Below, piece after piece: positions 14,547 to 23,341 of a stretch of 64,000 nucleotides of DNA. The stretch is from Clostridia bacterium (lineage in GTDB: Bacteria > Bacillota > Clostridia > UBA1381), in contig JAFZMQ010000011.1 in assembly GCA_017551095.1 (NCBI GenBank), positions 25,773-89,772 on the forward strand, given 5' to 3'. The position numbers were made by a program, and so were the translations under genes. Below the pieces are notes generated by a model. That model did not search any database. It was not told where the DNA came from and was given only the letters and a program-made list of their open reading frames with translations. Every line of letters begins with the position of its first letter. The stretch's first letter is position 1.

Positions 14547-14558
14547 TTTCTTTTCCTC

Positions 14559-15842
14559 CTAATCAGGTTGTATTTCCGACATTACGCACAAATCCTCGTC
14601 AAACAGTTTTGAAAACCGCTCCGATATGTCGGAAAATGTTATTTTTTGGTACTCATCATAATAGTCAAAGTAGTTTATGTCTAAAAGAGACATTGTTATG
14701 AACGTATTGGAATACCCCTCTATATCGTTAAATGAGCGGATATAATCGCCCCATATAACCTTTTTTATACGGTCAAAATCAGCTTCTGAAAGACCGTCAT
14801 TTTTGAGCTTTTTAATATACGCATTTACCCTTTCATAGACCGCTTTCGGATTTTCGCTTTGCCCGTCAATTTCGATATACGAATAGTCCTTTTGCGGTGC
14901 AAATTCAAAGGAAAAGCTTTGGTTTATAAGTCCCTCGCTATAAAGCTCGTTATAAAGTGCTGAGCCTTTGCCGAATATCATTTCCAGCAAAATTTCCATT
15001 TCAATGGATTTTTTAAGAAGCTTTTTGCCGTCAAAACCTACGTCATTATCTTTCCAGCCTATCATAAACATGGGCATAGCAACGCTTATTTTCTGTGTTT
15101 TGAATTTACCTGCAACTGTTTTTGGCTCGTCCGGATAGATACGCTTTATTTCCTCGGTAAACGGGTTCACATTTTTTATGTTTTTCTTGATGATTTCAAG
15201 CGTTTTTTCGGGGTCTAAATTGCCCGTTACAAAAAGCGTCATATTTGAAAGATTGTAGAATGTGTTATAGCATTTATAAAGCAGGTTTTCGTCAATCCGG
15301 GATATACTTTTAACAGTTCCTGCAATATCGAGCTTTACAGGATTATTGTGATACAAAAGTCCCAAAAAGTTGAAAAACAGACGCCAAGGCGCATTATCGT
15401 CATACATTCCTATTTCCTGTGCAATAATTCCCTGCTCCTTTTGTACGCTCTCTTTTGTAAAATATGGCGACTGCACATAATCCATAAGAGTTTCAAGATT
15501 TTCATAAAAATGCTCTGTCGCGGAAAACAGATACGCCGTCATATTAAAGCTCGTATATGCGTTTGCTTCACCGCCAAACTTTGAAAACTTTTCAAAAACA
15601 TTGCTCCCGTCGGGTTGGTCAAACATCTTATGTTCAAGATAGTGAGCAATTCCGTCCGGAACTTTTGTGACATCAGTTTCGTTTGGAACAACAAATTCCG
15701 AGTCGACAGAGCCGTATTTTGTCGCAAAAATCGCATAACTTCCCGTATAGTCTTTTCTCGGCATAATGTATATCGAAAGTCCGCTTTTGTCCTTTTCAAA
15801 ATAAAGACATTCGCCCGAGTGTTTATCAATTCTCTTTTCCAT
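14559..15842 (-). CDS. M16-family zinc peptidase, catalytically competent (YmfH-like)
   Basis: 427 residues. The inverted zinc motif HxxEH is present (AHYLEHKMF), with the third ligand Glu in EQGIIAQEIGMYDDN about 75 residues on. Domain layout of pitrilysin-like peptidases follows (R/Y-type region near the C-terminus). Such enzymes often work as a heterodimer with an inactive partner. The gene immediately upstream encodes exactly such a partner, and its 3' end overlaps this start by 17 bases, indicating coupling. The Bacillus ymfF–ymfH pair is the closest arrangement I know. Substrate unknown; degradation of small peptides is the family role. Confidence 0.85.
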   Translation of the reverse strand: MEKRIDKHSGECLYFEKDKSGLSIYIMPRKDYTGSYAIFATKYGSVDSEFVVPNETDVTKVPDGIAHYLEHKMFDQPDGSNVFEKFSKFGGEANAYTSFNMTAYLFSATEHFYENLETLMDYVQSPYFTKESVQKEQGIIAQEIGMYDDNAPWRLFFNFLGLLYHNNPVKLDIAGTVKSISRIDENLLYKCYNTFYNLSNMTLFVTGNLDPEKTLEIIKKNIKNVNPFTEEIKRIYPDEPKTVAGKFKTQKISVAMPMFMIGWKDNDVGFDGKKLLKKSIEMEILLEMIFGKGSALYNELYSEGLINQSFSFEFAPQKDYSYIEIDGQSENPKAVYERVNAYIKKLKNDGLSEADFDRIKKVIWGDYIRSFNDIEGYSNTFITMSLLDINYFDYYDEYQKITFSDISERFSKLFDEDLCVMSEIQPD

Positions 15843-17097
15843 AGTCCACCCCTGTAATAAAATAAACCGTATCGAGCGTCACCTTTGACATAACTCTTAC
15901 TACATCATCTTTTTTTAACCTTAATATTTTGTCTTTATAGTCCCTTATTTCCATATCCGACTGCATAAGCCTCTCGCCGTGATAGTAGGAAATCATTTCA
16001 AATTGGTCATCATCATATGAATTTAAACTGTTTATAATGAAATTTTTGCTTGACTCTATTTCCTCGTCCGAAATATTGCCATTTTTCATTTCGTCAAGTT
16101 GTAAAAGAATCTCTTCTTTTGTCTTTTCAAAGTTCTCTATTTCAATTCCTGCATTTACTGTCAAAAAACCCTTCGCCCTGTTCAGAACCGAACCTGCATA
16201 ATACGCCAAACTCAGCTTTTCACGGACATTGTTGAATAGCTTACTTTGAGCTCCTCCGCCAAAAATCGTATTAGCAAGGACAAGGGCAATACTGTCCTCG
16301 TCTGTTGCCCCGATATGCGTCAAAAATCCCATTGAGAGTTTGCCCTGTGTTACATTGAATTTTTCTGTAACAAAATTTACGGCATTTTTGTCCTTTAAAA
16401 TGCTGTCCTTTGCCCTTTTTGCAGGTTCAAAATCAATATTATTAATAGCCTTGGTAACAAGCTTTTTTAAATCGTCAATGTCTGTATCACCGCAGACAAA
16501 AATATCTATAATTGAGCTTTTTATTATTTTTTTATAATACCGATATACCTCTTCTTTGGTGAGCTTTTCCATATCCTCGGCATATCCGAGCCTTGGAACG
16601 CTGAAAATATCGTCCTTTGACATTTCCTCCTGGCAGCGATAATTTGCATAAATCCTTTTATCATTTATCATGCTTTTGATTTTTGTGATTGAATTTTGCC
16701 GTTCAGTTAAAAATGCATCGCCGTCGAACTCGTCCTTTGCGTCAAAAAGAATTGACAGAAGCAGTTTTAAAAGCTCATGCGTCAATTTTTCGCCGTTTGG
16801 TGCAAATTTATCAGAAATTGTTTCGCCCTCAAAGCACAAAATATGGAAATTTCCCTTTTTTGAAATCCCTGCCGACATTTTTGCACCGTACAGATTTTCT
16901 AAAAAATGTTCAATTTTTGTGCGGTTTTCAAATTCTTTGCAACCATTTTTCAAAATGTGCGGAAGTATCGCATTTTTTGACGCCTCATCTTTATTTAATT
17001 CCCTGCTTAGATATATCCCGATGGTAGTTGTTTTAAGTTTTTCCATTGGGATATAGTTAAGCGAAATATTCTCATTTATGGAAATTGAATTTATCAT
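15826..17097 (-). CDS. M16-family protein lacking the zinc motif (YmfF-like partner)
   Basis: 423 residues from the ATG at 17097, preceded by AGAGGAA. It has the M16 fold signature (GGGAQSKLFNNVREKLSLAYYAGS near residue 290) but at the position of HxxEH the sequence reads PHILKNGCKEF, so it cannot bind zinc in the usual way. This is the expected state of the regulatory or substrate-binding half of a two-subunit M16 peptidase. Overlaps the active partner gene by 17 bases. Confidence 0.83.
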   Translation of the reverse strand: MINSISINENISLNYIPMEKLKTTTIGIYLSRELNKDEASKNAILPHILKNGCKEFENRTKIEHFLENLYGAKMSAGISKKGNFHILCFEGETISDKFAPNGEKLTHELLKLLLSILFDAKDEFDGDAFLTERQNSITKIKSMINDKRIYANYRCQEEMSKDDIFSVPRLGYAEDMEKLTKEEVYRYYKKIIKSSIIDIFVCGDTDIDDLKKLVTKAINNIDFEPAKRAKDSILKDKNAVNFVTEKFNVTQGKLSMGFLTHIGATDEDSIALVLANTIFGGGAQSKLFNNVREKLSLAYYAGSVLNRAKGFLTVNAGIEIENFEKTKEEILLQLDEMKNGNISDEEIESSKNFIINSLNSYDDDQFEMISYYHGERLMQSDMEIRDYKDKILRLKKDDVVRVMSKVTLDTVYFITGVDYGKEN

Positions 17098-17157
17098 ATG
17101 ATTTCCTCTTTTACATAATTTGCATATCAATAATTTTAACCCAAAAATCCCTTAATG

Positions 17158-18093
17158 TCAATAACTTATATAACTTTCTATTTCGGAAAGTGTGAGGTCT
17201 TTATGCAGTGCCAGATTTATGCCGTTTGCCACAGTTTTTGACGCTTTTTCTATTACCGAATCAATATCCTTTGGCGTGACCATCATATTCCCCACACTTT
17301 TTGCAAGTAATGAATAAATTTTATCACGCCCAAGCTCTTTAATTCTTTCATTTGTGTTTGCTAAAACTGCGTCAATACTGTCCGACGCAACCGTTGCGGC
17401 GTCGACCACAGTCGGAACACCGATTGCAATAACTTTTATGCCGAGTGCCGCTTCGTTTATGCCCTCACGCCTGTTTTCAACGCCAGAGCCCGGATTTATG
17501 CCCGTATCGGAAATCTGCACCGTATTTGAAATTCGGTCCATGCTCCTTGACGCAAGTGCGTCTATTGCTATAACTATTTCAGGCTTTGTTTTTTCTACCA
17601 CGCCCTTTATTATATCAATTGTTTCAATTCCCGTAGTGCCTAAAACTCCCGGAACTATGGCACAAACACGGCTAAAAGAATCGCCCAAAAAATCATTTCC
17701 CTGCTTTATGTGATTTGTTACAACAAGGTTTGAAACGGCTTTCGGTCCTAATGCGTCGGAAGTTATCGCCTTATTCCCAAGTCCGACTACGAGCGTTTTT
17801 GTTTTGTCTGTGATTTTTATAAGCGTTTCAAGTTGTTTCGCAATCTCCTGACAGGCACTTTGGTATGCCTCATCAGAGTATTTAAGATTTGGAATTTCGA
17901 GCGTTATATAGTTTCCTTTCGGTTTTCCCAAAATTTCGCTCCCCTTTTCATTTGTTACAGTTATCCGTGTTATGAAAACATCTCCGTTTTTATATTCTTC
18001 TACATCTATCCCGTCTAAATGATTTTTTTCAGCCTTTTCCTTACTGCACATTTCGTGTGCCTCTATGGCAAGGTCTGTCCTGATTTTTTGCAT
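17158..18093 (-). CDS. gpr: Germination protease GPR (spore protease)
   Basis: 311 residues from the ATG at 18093 with AGGAGGGG five bases upstream. The family-specific segments are the N-terminus with IRTDLAIEAHE (start of the processed form), VVGLGNKAITSDALGPKAVSNL (the acidic active-site region), CAIVPGVLGTTGIET and AIDALASRSMDRISNTVQISDTGINPGSG. GPR is made as a zymogen in the forespore and degrades small acid-soluble proteins at germination. It follows sigK by 42 bases on the same strand. In Bacillus it is under sigma-G; no convincing sigma-G promoter is visible here, so co-transcription with sigK is possible. Confidence 0.95.
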   Translation of the reverse strand: MQKIRTDLAIEAHEMCSKEKAEKNHLDGIDVEEYKNGDVFITRITVTNEKGSEILGKPKGNYITLEIPNLKYSDEAYQSACQEIAKQLETLIKITDKTKTLVVGLGNKAITSDALGPKAVSNLVVTNHIKQGNDFLGDSFSRVCAIVPGVLGTTGIETIDIIKGVVEKTKPEIVIAIDALASRSMDRISNTVQISDTGINPGSGVENRREGINEAALGIKVIAIGVPTVVDAATVASDSIDAVLANTNERIKELGRDKIYSLLAKSVGNMMVTPKDIDSVIEKASKTVANGINLALHKDLTLSEIESYISY

Positions 18094-18135
18094 TATAACC
18101 CCTCCTTTCACTTATTTTTTTCGTTATGATAAAAA

Positions 18136-18816
18136 CTATTCCTTTATTTTTTCCGAAAGCTTTTTTATGGCTCTTTTTTCTATCCTTGACACATATGAGC
18201 GTGAAATTCCGAGTATTTTTGAAATTTCTTTTTGTGTTTTTCTTTTTTCATTGTTAAGTCCAAACCGCCAAATCAAAATATTTTTTTCATCCGGCGTCAA
18301 AACTTCGGAAATGGCTTTATATAGCCTTTTTATGTCCGATTTAAGCACCATTTTGTCAAACACATCTTCGTTCTCCGACGCCAAAATATCGGAAAAGGTC
18401 ATATTATTACCCTCTTTGTCTGTGCCGATACACTCTTCAAGCGAGATTTCAGGCGACTTTTTCTTATAGCTCCTGAGAGTCATAAGGACTTCATTTTCAA
18501 TGCATCTTGCAATATATGTAGTTAGCTTTGATGTTTTTTTTGAATCGAATGTGTTTATCCCCTTAATAAGCCCGATTGTGCCGATTGAAATTAAATCGTC
18601 AAGTGTTTCTTTATCGGTTGCATATTTTTTTGCGATATGTGCGACAAGGCGAAGATTATGCTCAATCAAAACATTTCTTGCATTTTCGTCGCCCTTTTCG
18701 TAAAGTTCTATATACTTTTTTTCCTCCTTTTCGCCGAGTGGCTTAGGAAATGTACTTCCTCCCACGAATCCCAAAAGCAGAAATATCTTTTGCAAAAGTT
18801 CCATTAAGAACGGCAT
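18136..18816 (-). CDS. sigK: Sporulation sigma factor SigK
   Basis: 226 residues from the ATG at 18816, which has GAGGTG six bases upstream; other in-frame starts at 18804 and 18825 are less well placed. It has regions 2 and 4 of a sigma-70 factor: FPKPLGEKEEKKYIELYEKGD, LIEHNLRLVAHIAKKY, DLISIGTIGLIKGI, TYIARCIENEVLM and the helix-turn-helix ISKILGISRSYVSRIEKRA. These agree better with SigK than SigE (LIEHNLRLVAHI, SRSYVSRIEKRA). A hydrophobic N-terminal ~20 residues fits a pro-sequence. The gene is uninterrupted, with no skin element. It drives late mother-cell genes. CATATAAT at 18841–18834 resembles a sigma-E -10 element. Confidence 0.9.
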   Translation of the reverse strand: MPFLMELLQKIFLLLGFVGGSTFPKPLGEKEEKKYIELYEKGDENARNVLIEHNLRLVAHIAKKYATDKETLDDLISIGTIGLIKGINTFDSKKTSKLTTYIARCIENEVLMTLRSYKKKSPEISLEECIGTDKEGNNMTFSDILASENEDVFDKMVLKSDIKRLYKAISEVLTPDEKNILIWRFGLNNEKRKTQKEISKILGISRSYVSRIEKRAIKKLSEKIKE

Positions 18817-18885
18817 ACAAATCACCTCAAAAAATTATATGTCTTTTTCGACCTTTTCGTGCTTATCCGCCCTTTTATAAAATCA

Positions 18886-18927
18886 AGCCCTATTTACAAA
18901 CGGGTAAAAGTGTGGTAAAATAGGGCT
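18886..18927. promoter_or_regulatory. Inverted repeat spanning the obg promoter
   Basis: AGCCCTATTT (18886–18895) and its exact complement (18918–18927) are separated by 22 bases. The arms overlap the -35 and -10 boxes of the obg promoter, respectively. It may be an operator, or a weak hairpin on the opposite strand in the sigK upstream region. Confidence 0.45.
18893..18921 (+). promoter_or_regulatory. Sigma-A promoter of obg–mltG
   Basis: TTTACA (18893–18898), 17 bases, TAAAAT (18916–18921), 30 bases before the obg start. Confidence 0.7.
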
Positions 18928-18950
18928 ATACTATTTTTAGGAGAAATTTT

Positions 18951-20231
18951 ATGTTTACCGATAAAGCGAAAATTTTTATAAAGGCAGGTAACGGCGGAAA
19001 CGGTGCTATTGCCTTTCACCGTGAGAAGTATGTCGCAGCAGGTGGTCCTGATGGCGGTGACGGCGGAAGAGGCGGAAATATCCTGTTCCGTGCCGACGAG
19101 TCCTTAACTACGCTTATGGATTTTAAATACAAAAGAAAGTATATTGCGGAAAACGGCGGCGGCGGTATGGGAAAGCATATGAACGGCAAAAACGGCAGTG
19201 ATACCCTTATTTTAGTTCCGCAGGGCACAGTTATTCGCGATAGTGTAAGCGGCAAAATCATAGCCGATATTTGCGACACAAAAAATCCCGTATGCTTAGC
19301 CAAAGGTGGAAACGGCGGGTTTGGAAATGCACATTTTGCAACACCGACACGCCAAACTCCTAATTTTGCAAAAAACGGGCAAAAGGGTGATGAGCGTGAG
19401 ATAATATTGGAGCTGAAACTCCTTGCAGATGTCGGACTTTTAGGCTTTCCTAACGTAGGAAAATCGACGCTTTTATCCATGACAACCAAAGCCGAGCCAA
19501 AAATCGCAAACTACCATTTTACAACCCTTGTCCCAAACCTGGGCGTTGTATCGCTTGGCGAAGGTATGAGCTTTGTCCTTGCCGATATACCCGGGATTAT
19601 CGAGGGTGCAAGTGAGGGTGCAGGGCTCGGGCACGAATTTTTACGGCACATTGAGAGAACACGCCTTTTAATTCATGTTGTAGATGTTTCAGGCGTTGAG
19701 GGGCGTAATCCCATTTCCGATTTTGATATAATAAACTCCGAGCTTAAAAAATACAATATAGATTTGGAGAACCGTCCGCAGATTATCGCGGCAAACAAGA
19801 CAGACATAATAACCGACCAGAAGCTATATGACGATTTTATTGCCGAAATGGAAAAGCGTGGCTATAAGGTATTCCCCATTTCCGCTGCAACTAAAAACGG
19901 CGTAGACGAGCTTATGAAATACACCTATTCCGAGCTTTCAAAGCTTCCGCCTATCAAGGAATTTGATGCTGAAATTGATATTTTTGAGGAAAAATTCATT
20001 GATAAGACAGACAAAGGCTTTGAAATTTCAATAGATAACGGCGTTTATGTTATAAGCGGCAGCTGGATTGAGGCGGTTGGGGCAAGTGTCAACTTTTCCG
20101 ACAACGAAAGTTTGCAATTTTTCCAAAGTGCCTTAAAAAGCAGGGGCGTTATAGACGAGCTGATTGAAAAGGGCATAAAAGAGGGCGATTCCGTCCGCAT
20201 AGGCGATTTGGAATTTGATTTTGTTTGGTAG
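18951..20231 (+). CDS. obg: Obg GTPase
   Basis: 426 residues, ribosome binding site AGGAGAA. The N-terminal Obg domain is glycine-rich (KAGNGGNGAIAFHREK, GGDGGRGG). The G domain from ~158 shows G1 GFPNVGKST, G3 DIPGIIEGASEGAGLG, G4 NKTD and G5 SAATKNG. The C-terminal OCT domain, found in Gram-positive versions, spans ~345–425. It is an essential GTPase of late 50S ribosome assembly, linked in Bacillus to stress and sporulation control. It is followed 9 bases later by mltG. Confidence 0.97.
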   Translation: MFTDKAKIFIKAGNGGNGAIAFHREKYVAAGGPDGGDGGRGGNILFRADESLTTLMDFKYKRKYIAENGGGGMGKHMNGKNGSDTLILVPQGTVIRDSVSGKIIADICDTKNPVCLAKGGNGGFGNAHFATPTRQTPNFAKNGQKGDEREIILELKLLADVGLLGFPNVGKSTLLSMTTKAEPKIANYHFTTLVPNLGVVSLGEGMSFVLADIPGIIEGASEGAGLGHEFLRHIERTRLLIHVVDVSGVEGRNPISDFDIINSELKKYNIDLENRPQIIAANKTDIITDQKLYDDFIAEMEKRGYKVFPISAATKNGVDELMKYTYSELSKLPPIKEFDAEIDIFEEKFIDKTDKGFEISIDNGVYVISGSWIEAVGASVNFSDNESLQFFQSALKSRGVIDELIEKGIKEGDSVRIGDLEFDFVW

Positions 20232-20240
20232 GATTTTGTT

Positions 20241-21233
20241 ATGAGAAGAAAGAAAAAAAAGTTTTTTAAACGGCTTATAATTGCGCTTTTGATAATAGCT
20301 ATGGCAAACACGGCTTTGCGTGCTATTAAAAAAGGAACGGCAAGTATCACTATTCCCGAGGGTGCAAATTCGATAGAAATCTCCGAAATCTTAAAAGAAA
20401 ACGGGCTTATAAATAGCAAAACTTATTTTTTGGCAAGGCTCTATTTTTCACAATACCGTGGTAAATTGCAGTACGGCAAATTCAAGATTGACAAAAATGC
20501 ATTTTTAAACACGATTTTTGATACTCTTTCAAAGGACGGAGCAAAAAAAGAGACTATTTCTGTCACAATCCCTGAGGGGTTTTCGGTAGAGATGATTGGC
20601 GACAGGCTTGAAAGCCTCGGACTTTGCACAAAGGCTGAATTTGAAAATGCAGTAAAGTCTGATTATGACTACGACTTTTTGAAAGCTATCCCGAAATCCA
20701 AGGACATAAAATACCGTCTGCAAGGCTTTTTATACCCCGAAACCTATGAATTTTACAGTGATGAAACGGCAACAAATATAGTTGACACACTGCTGAAAGA
20801 ATTTGATAAACGGGTTTCGCCTCTTAATATTCCAAAAGACAAGATTTTTGAAATTATCACAAAAGCGTCTATGGTTGAGCGTGAGGCAAAACTTGACAGT
20901 GAGCGTGACATAATTGCAGGTGTTTTTGAAAACCGATTAAAGAAAAATATGCGGTTGCAGATTGATGCGACCGTAGCATATGCCGCTACAAACGGCAGGT
21001 ATAACATAAACAGAGTTATGAAAAGGGATTTAAAAGTGCAGTCAAAATACAACACCTATATGTATTCGGGACTACCCGTAGGACCTATCTGTTCCCCGTC
21101 GATAAAGTCGATTTCTGCGGCACAAAATCCAAAAAAGCATAACTACCTCTACTATCATACCGATACCGCAAAAAATGACGGCTCACACATTTTCAGCGAA
21201 AGCTATGCCGAGCATACCTCGACTATAAAGTAA
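20241..21233 (+). CDS. mltG: Endolytic murein transglycosylase MltG
   Basis: 330 residues. Basic N-terminus and one membrane helix (residues ~11–28), a LysM-like region (ITIPEGANSIEISEILKENGLI) and the YceG domain with FLYPETYEFY, the catalytic glutamates in ASMVEREAK (Glu213/Glu215) and ENRLKKNMRLQIDATVAYA. It cuts nascent glycan strands at the membrane and so sets their length. Here it sits directly behind obg, sharing its promoter. Confidence 0.95.
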   Translation: MRRKKKKFFKRLIIALLIIAMANTALRAIKKGTASITIPEGANSIEISEILKENGLINSKTYFLARLYFSQYRGKLQYGKFKIDKNAFLNTIFDTLSKDGAKKETISVTIPEGFSVEMIGDRLESLGLCTKAEFENAVKSDYDYDFLKAIPKSKDIKYRLQGFLYPETYEFYSDETATNIVDTLLKEFDKRVSPLNIPKDKIFEIITKASMVEREAKLDSERDIIAGVFENRLKKNMRLQIDATVAYAATNGRYNINRVMKRDLKVQSKYNTYMYSGLPVGPICSPSIKSISAAQNPKKHNYLYYHTDTAKNDGSHIFSESYAEHTSTIK

Positions 21234-21334
21234 AAAAGCTTCTGATAGAAGCTCCGTCTGCGGACGTGGGTACAAGGTAGCTGTTTTGTTATTTCGTCAT
21301 TACAACAAAATGTTGTAATTTCCTACATAATAAA

Positions 21335-21364
21335 AAATACGGCAAATTCTTGCCGTATTTTTTT
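21335..21364. terminator. Bidirectional terminator between mltG and the M42 genes
   Basis: AAATACGGCAA (21335–21345) pairs with 21350–21360, with a four-base loop and T/A-runs on both sides. The mltG–M42 gap also contains two small hairpins (21236–21253 and 21300–21318) without U-runs. Confidence 0.85.
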
Positions 21365-22328
21365 AGTTTTCGCAAAATGCTGTTATCAGGTCTATTACTG
21401 CCGTTAAATCATCTTTATTTATCATTTCAGACGGAGAATGTATATAGCGTGTAGGGATTGAAACTCCACCCGTTTTCACTCCGCCGCGTGAAAAGTGTAT
21501 AACTCCCGCGTCCGTTCCGCCCTCTGTCATTACTTCAAGCTGATATTTAATATTTTTCTTTTCCGCAAGTAAAATAAGGGTGTCTTTTACCTCTTTATCG
21601 CAGATTACCGAGTAATCCATAACCTTAATTGCCGCACCCAAACCAAGTTTTACCGCCACTTTATCGCATTTTGGGGTATCACCGCTGTCGGTAACATCAA
21701 CCGCCAATGCAAAATCAGGATTTATCGCAAATGCAGCTGTTCTTGCTCCCCGGAGCCCTACCTCTTCCTGCACCGTAAAGACAAAATAGAGGTCATTTTC
21801 CGATTTTACACGCTTTAAAGTCTCAATTAGAGCTAAGCAGCCTACCCTATCATCAAGTGCTTTCCCTATTATCACGCCGTTTTGCTCGGTGAAATTACCG
21901 CAAAAAGCACCCATATCACCGACATTTACGCATTTTTCGGCATCTTCCTTGCTTGTTGCACCAATATCTATATACATTTTTGAAAGTGCATTTTTATCGT
22001 TTTTAGGCTCAGTAAAAATAACGCCCTCTGTACCGCTTTCAAAGACAACACGCCTACCTGCAAGATATTTCGTATAAAGACCGCCGACATCTGCAAAACG
22101 CAGGTATCCGCTATCCTCAATATATGTCACTACAACCCCGATTTCGTCCATATGTGCGGACAGCATAATTTTCTTTCCGCTGCCTTTTTTATGTGCAATA
22201 AGGTTTCCGAGGCTATCACTATACACCTCATCTGCATAATCTTTTACAATATTCTTTATAAAATCCGAAAGCTTCGCCTCACGCCCGGAAGTAGCGTTAA
22301 AAAGCGATAATTCTTTTAAAAGTTCCAT
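21363..22328 (-). CDS. M42-family aminopeptidase, paralogue 3
   Basis: 321 residues. All M42 metal and catalytic residues are seen: SAHMDEIG (His), LDDRVG (bridging Asp), VQEEVGLRGA (catalytic and metal Glu), VDVTDSGD (Asp) and YIHSPSEM (His). These cytosolic enzymes form dodecameric tetrahedral (TET) particles that clip N-terminal residues from peptides. Its ATG overlaps the stop codon of the second paralogue by one base. Last gene of the murD–M42 run. Confidence 0.9.
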   Translation of the reverse strand: MELLKELSLFNATSGREAKLSDFIKNIVKDYADEVYSDSLGNLIAHKKGSGKKIMLSAHMDEIGVVVTYIEDSGYLRFADVGGLYTKYLAGRRVVFESGTEGVIFTEPKNDKNALSKMYIDIGATSKEDAEKCVNVGDMGAFCGNFTEQNGVIIGKALDDRVGCLALIETLKRVKSENDLYFVFTVQEEVGLRGARTAAFAINPDFALAVDVTDSGDTPKCDKVAVKLGLGAAIKVMDYSVICDKEVKDTLILLAEKKNIKYQLEVMTEGGTDAGVIHFSRGGVKTGGVSIPTRYIHSPSEMINKDDLTAVIDLITAFCEN

Positions 22329-23341
22329 TATAACACCTCATCTATTCTTTCTAAAAACAGCTTGACCAAGCTCAAAACGGCGTTTAAATCTTTAACTGAT
22401 GCGACAGATGCCGAAGAGTGAATATATCTTGTCGGCAAGGAAACAGACGCAGTTTTTACGCCCTTTCCCGACAGGTGTATCCGCCCTGCATCATTTCCGC
22501 CCGAGGTTGAGCATTTATACTGAACGGGGATATTTCCCTCTTTTGCCATTTCAAAAAGCTGTTTACGAAACGCATTATCTACTATTGTTGTTCCGTCCAT
22601 AAAGGTAACAGCCGCTCCGCAGCCTAATTTTGTAACACTCTCATGCGGTTCGAATCCGTAAACATCACTGCACGAGGTAGACTCTACAACCAAGGCAATA
22701 TCAGGGTTTATTCTGTTTGCAACAACTCTTGCACCGCGAAGTCCGACTTCCTCCTGCGTTGTAAAGCAAAAATATGTGTCATACTTTACGGGGTTTTTGA
22801 TTGTTTCCATAAGCACCGCACACCCTGCCCTATCGTCAAGAGCCTTTGCTTTTACGGTTTCGTTGCTCAACTGTTCAAATTTGGTTTCAAAAGTTGCATA
22901 ATCGCCCAAATTTATGAGTTTTTCAGCATCTTCTTTGTCTTTTGCCCCGATATCAATAAAGAGGTCCTTAATTTCGGGCGTTTCTTCCCTTTCCGACTTC
23001 TTTTGAAGATGAACGGCTTTCATTCCGATTACGCCTAAAATATTGTTTTTGCCTATTCTAAGGCGTTTTGCAAGGATTGTCCTTGTATCAATGCCGCCCA
23101 CCGTTTTGAATTTTAAATACCCTTTTTCAGTTATCTCACTTATGATAAACCCGACCTCGTCCATATGTGCCGAAAGCATTACTTTTTTACTGCTATCGCC
23201 TTTTTTAAGGGCTATGACATTTCCCATTGTATCAACTGTTATTTCGTCCGCATACGGCGTTATTTTGAAAATTATAAAATCCCGCACTTCCGTTTCATTT
23301 CCGCTGACTCCCGAAAGATTTGTGAGTTCTTCTAAATACAT
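22328..23341 (-). CDS. M42-family aminopeptidase, paralogue 2
   Basis: 337 residues. Motifs: SAHMDEVG, LDDRAG, TQEEVGLRGA, VVESTSCSD (Glu in place of the Asp found in the other two copies) and YIHSSASV. The Asp-to-Glu change in a metal ligand occurs in other M42 enzymes and may alter metal or substrate preference. Overlaps the first paralogue by 10 bases. Confidence 0.9.
   Translation of the reverse strand: MYLEELTNLSGVSGNETEVRDFIIFKITPYADEITVDTMGNVIALKKGDSSKKVMLSAHMDEVGFIISEITEKGYLKFKTVGGIDTRTILAKRLRIGKNNILGVIGMKAVHLQKKSEREETPEIKDLFIDIGAKDKEDAEKLINLGDYATFETKFEQLSNETVKAKALDDRAGCAVLMETIKNPVKYDTYFCFTTQEEVGLRGARVVANRINPDIALVVESTSCSDVYGFEPHESVTKLGCGAAVTFMDGTTIVDNAFRKQLFEMAKEGNIPVQYKCSTSGGNDAGRIHLSGKGVKTASVSLPTRYIHSSASVASVKDLNAVLSLVKLFLERIDEVL

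Noticed and set aside
18136..18816. Assignment as SigE
   Set aside because: Region 2 and 4 residues (LIEHNLRLVAHI, SRSYVSRIEKRA) agree better with SigK; no spoIIGA gene is adjacent.
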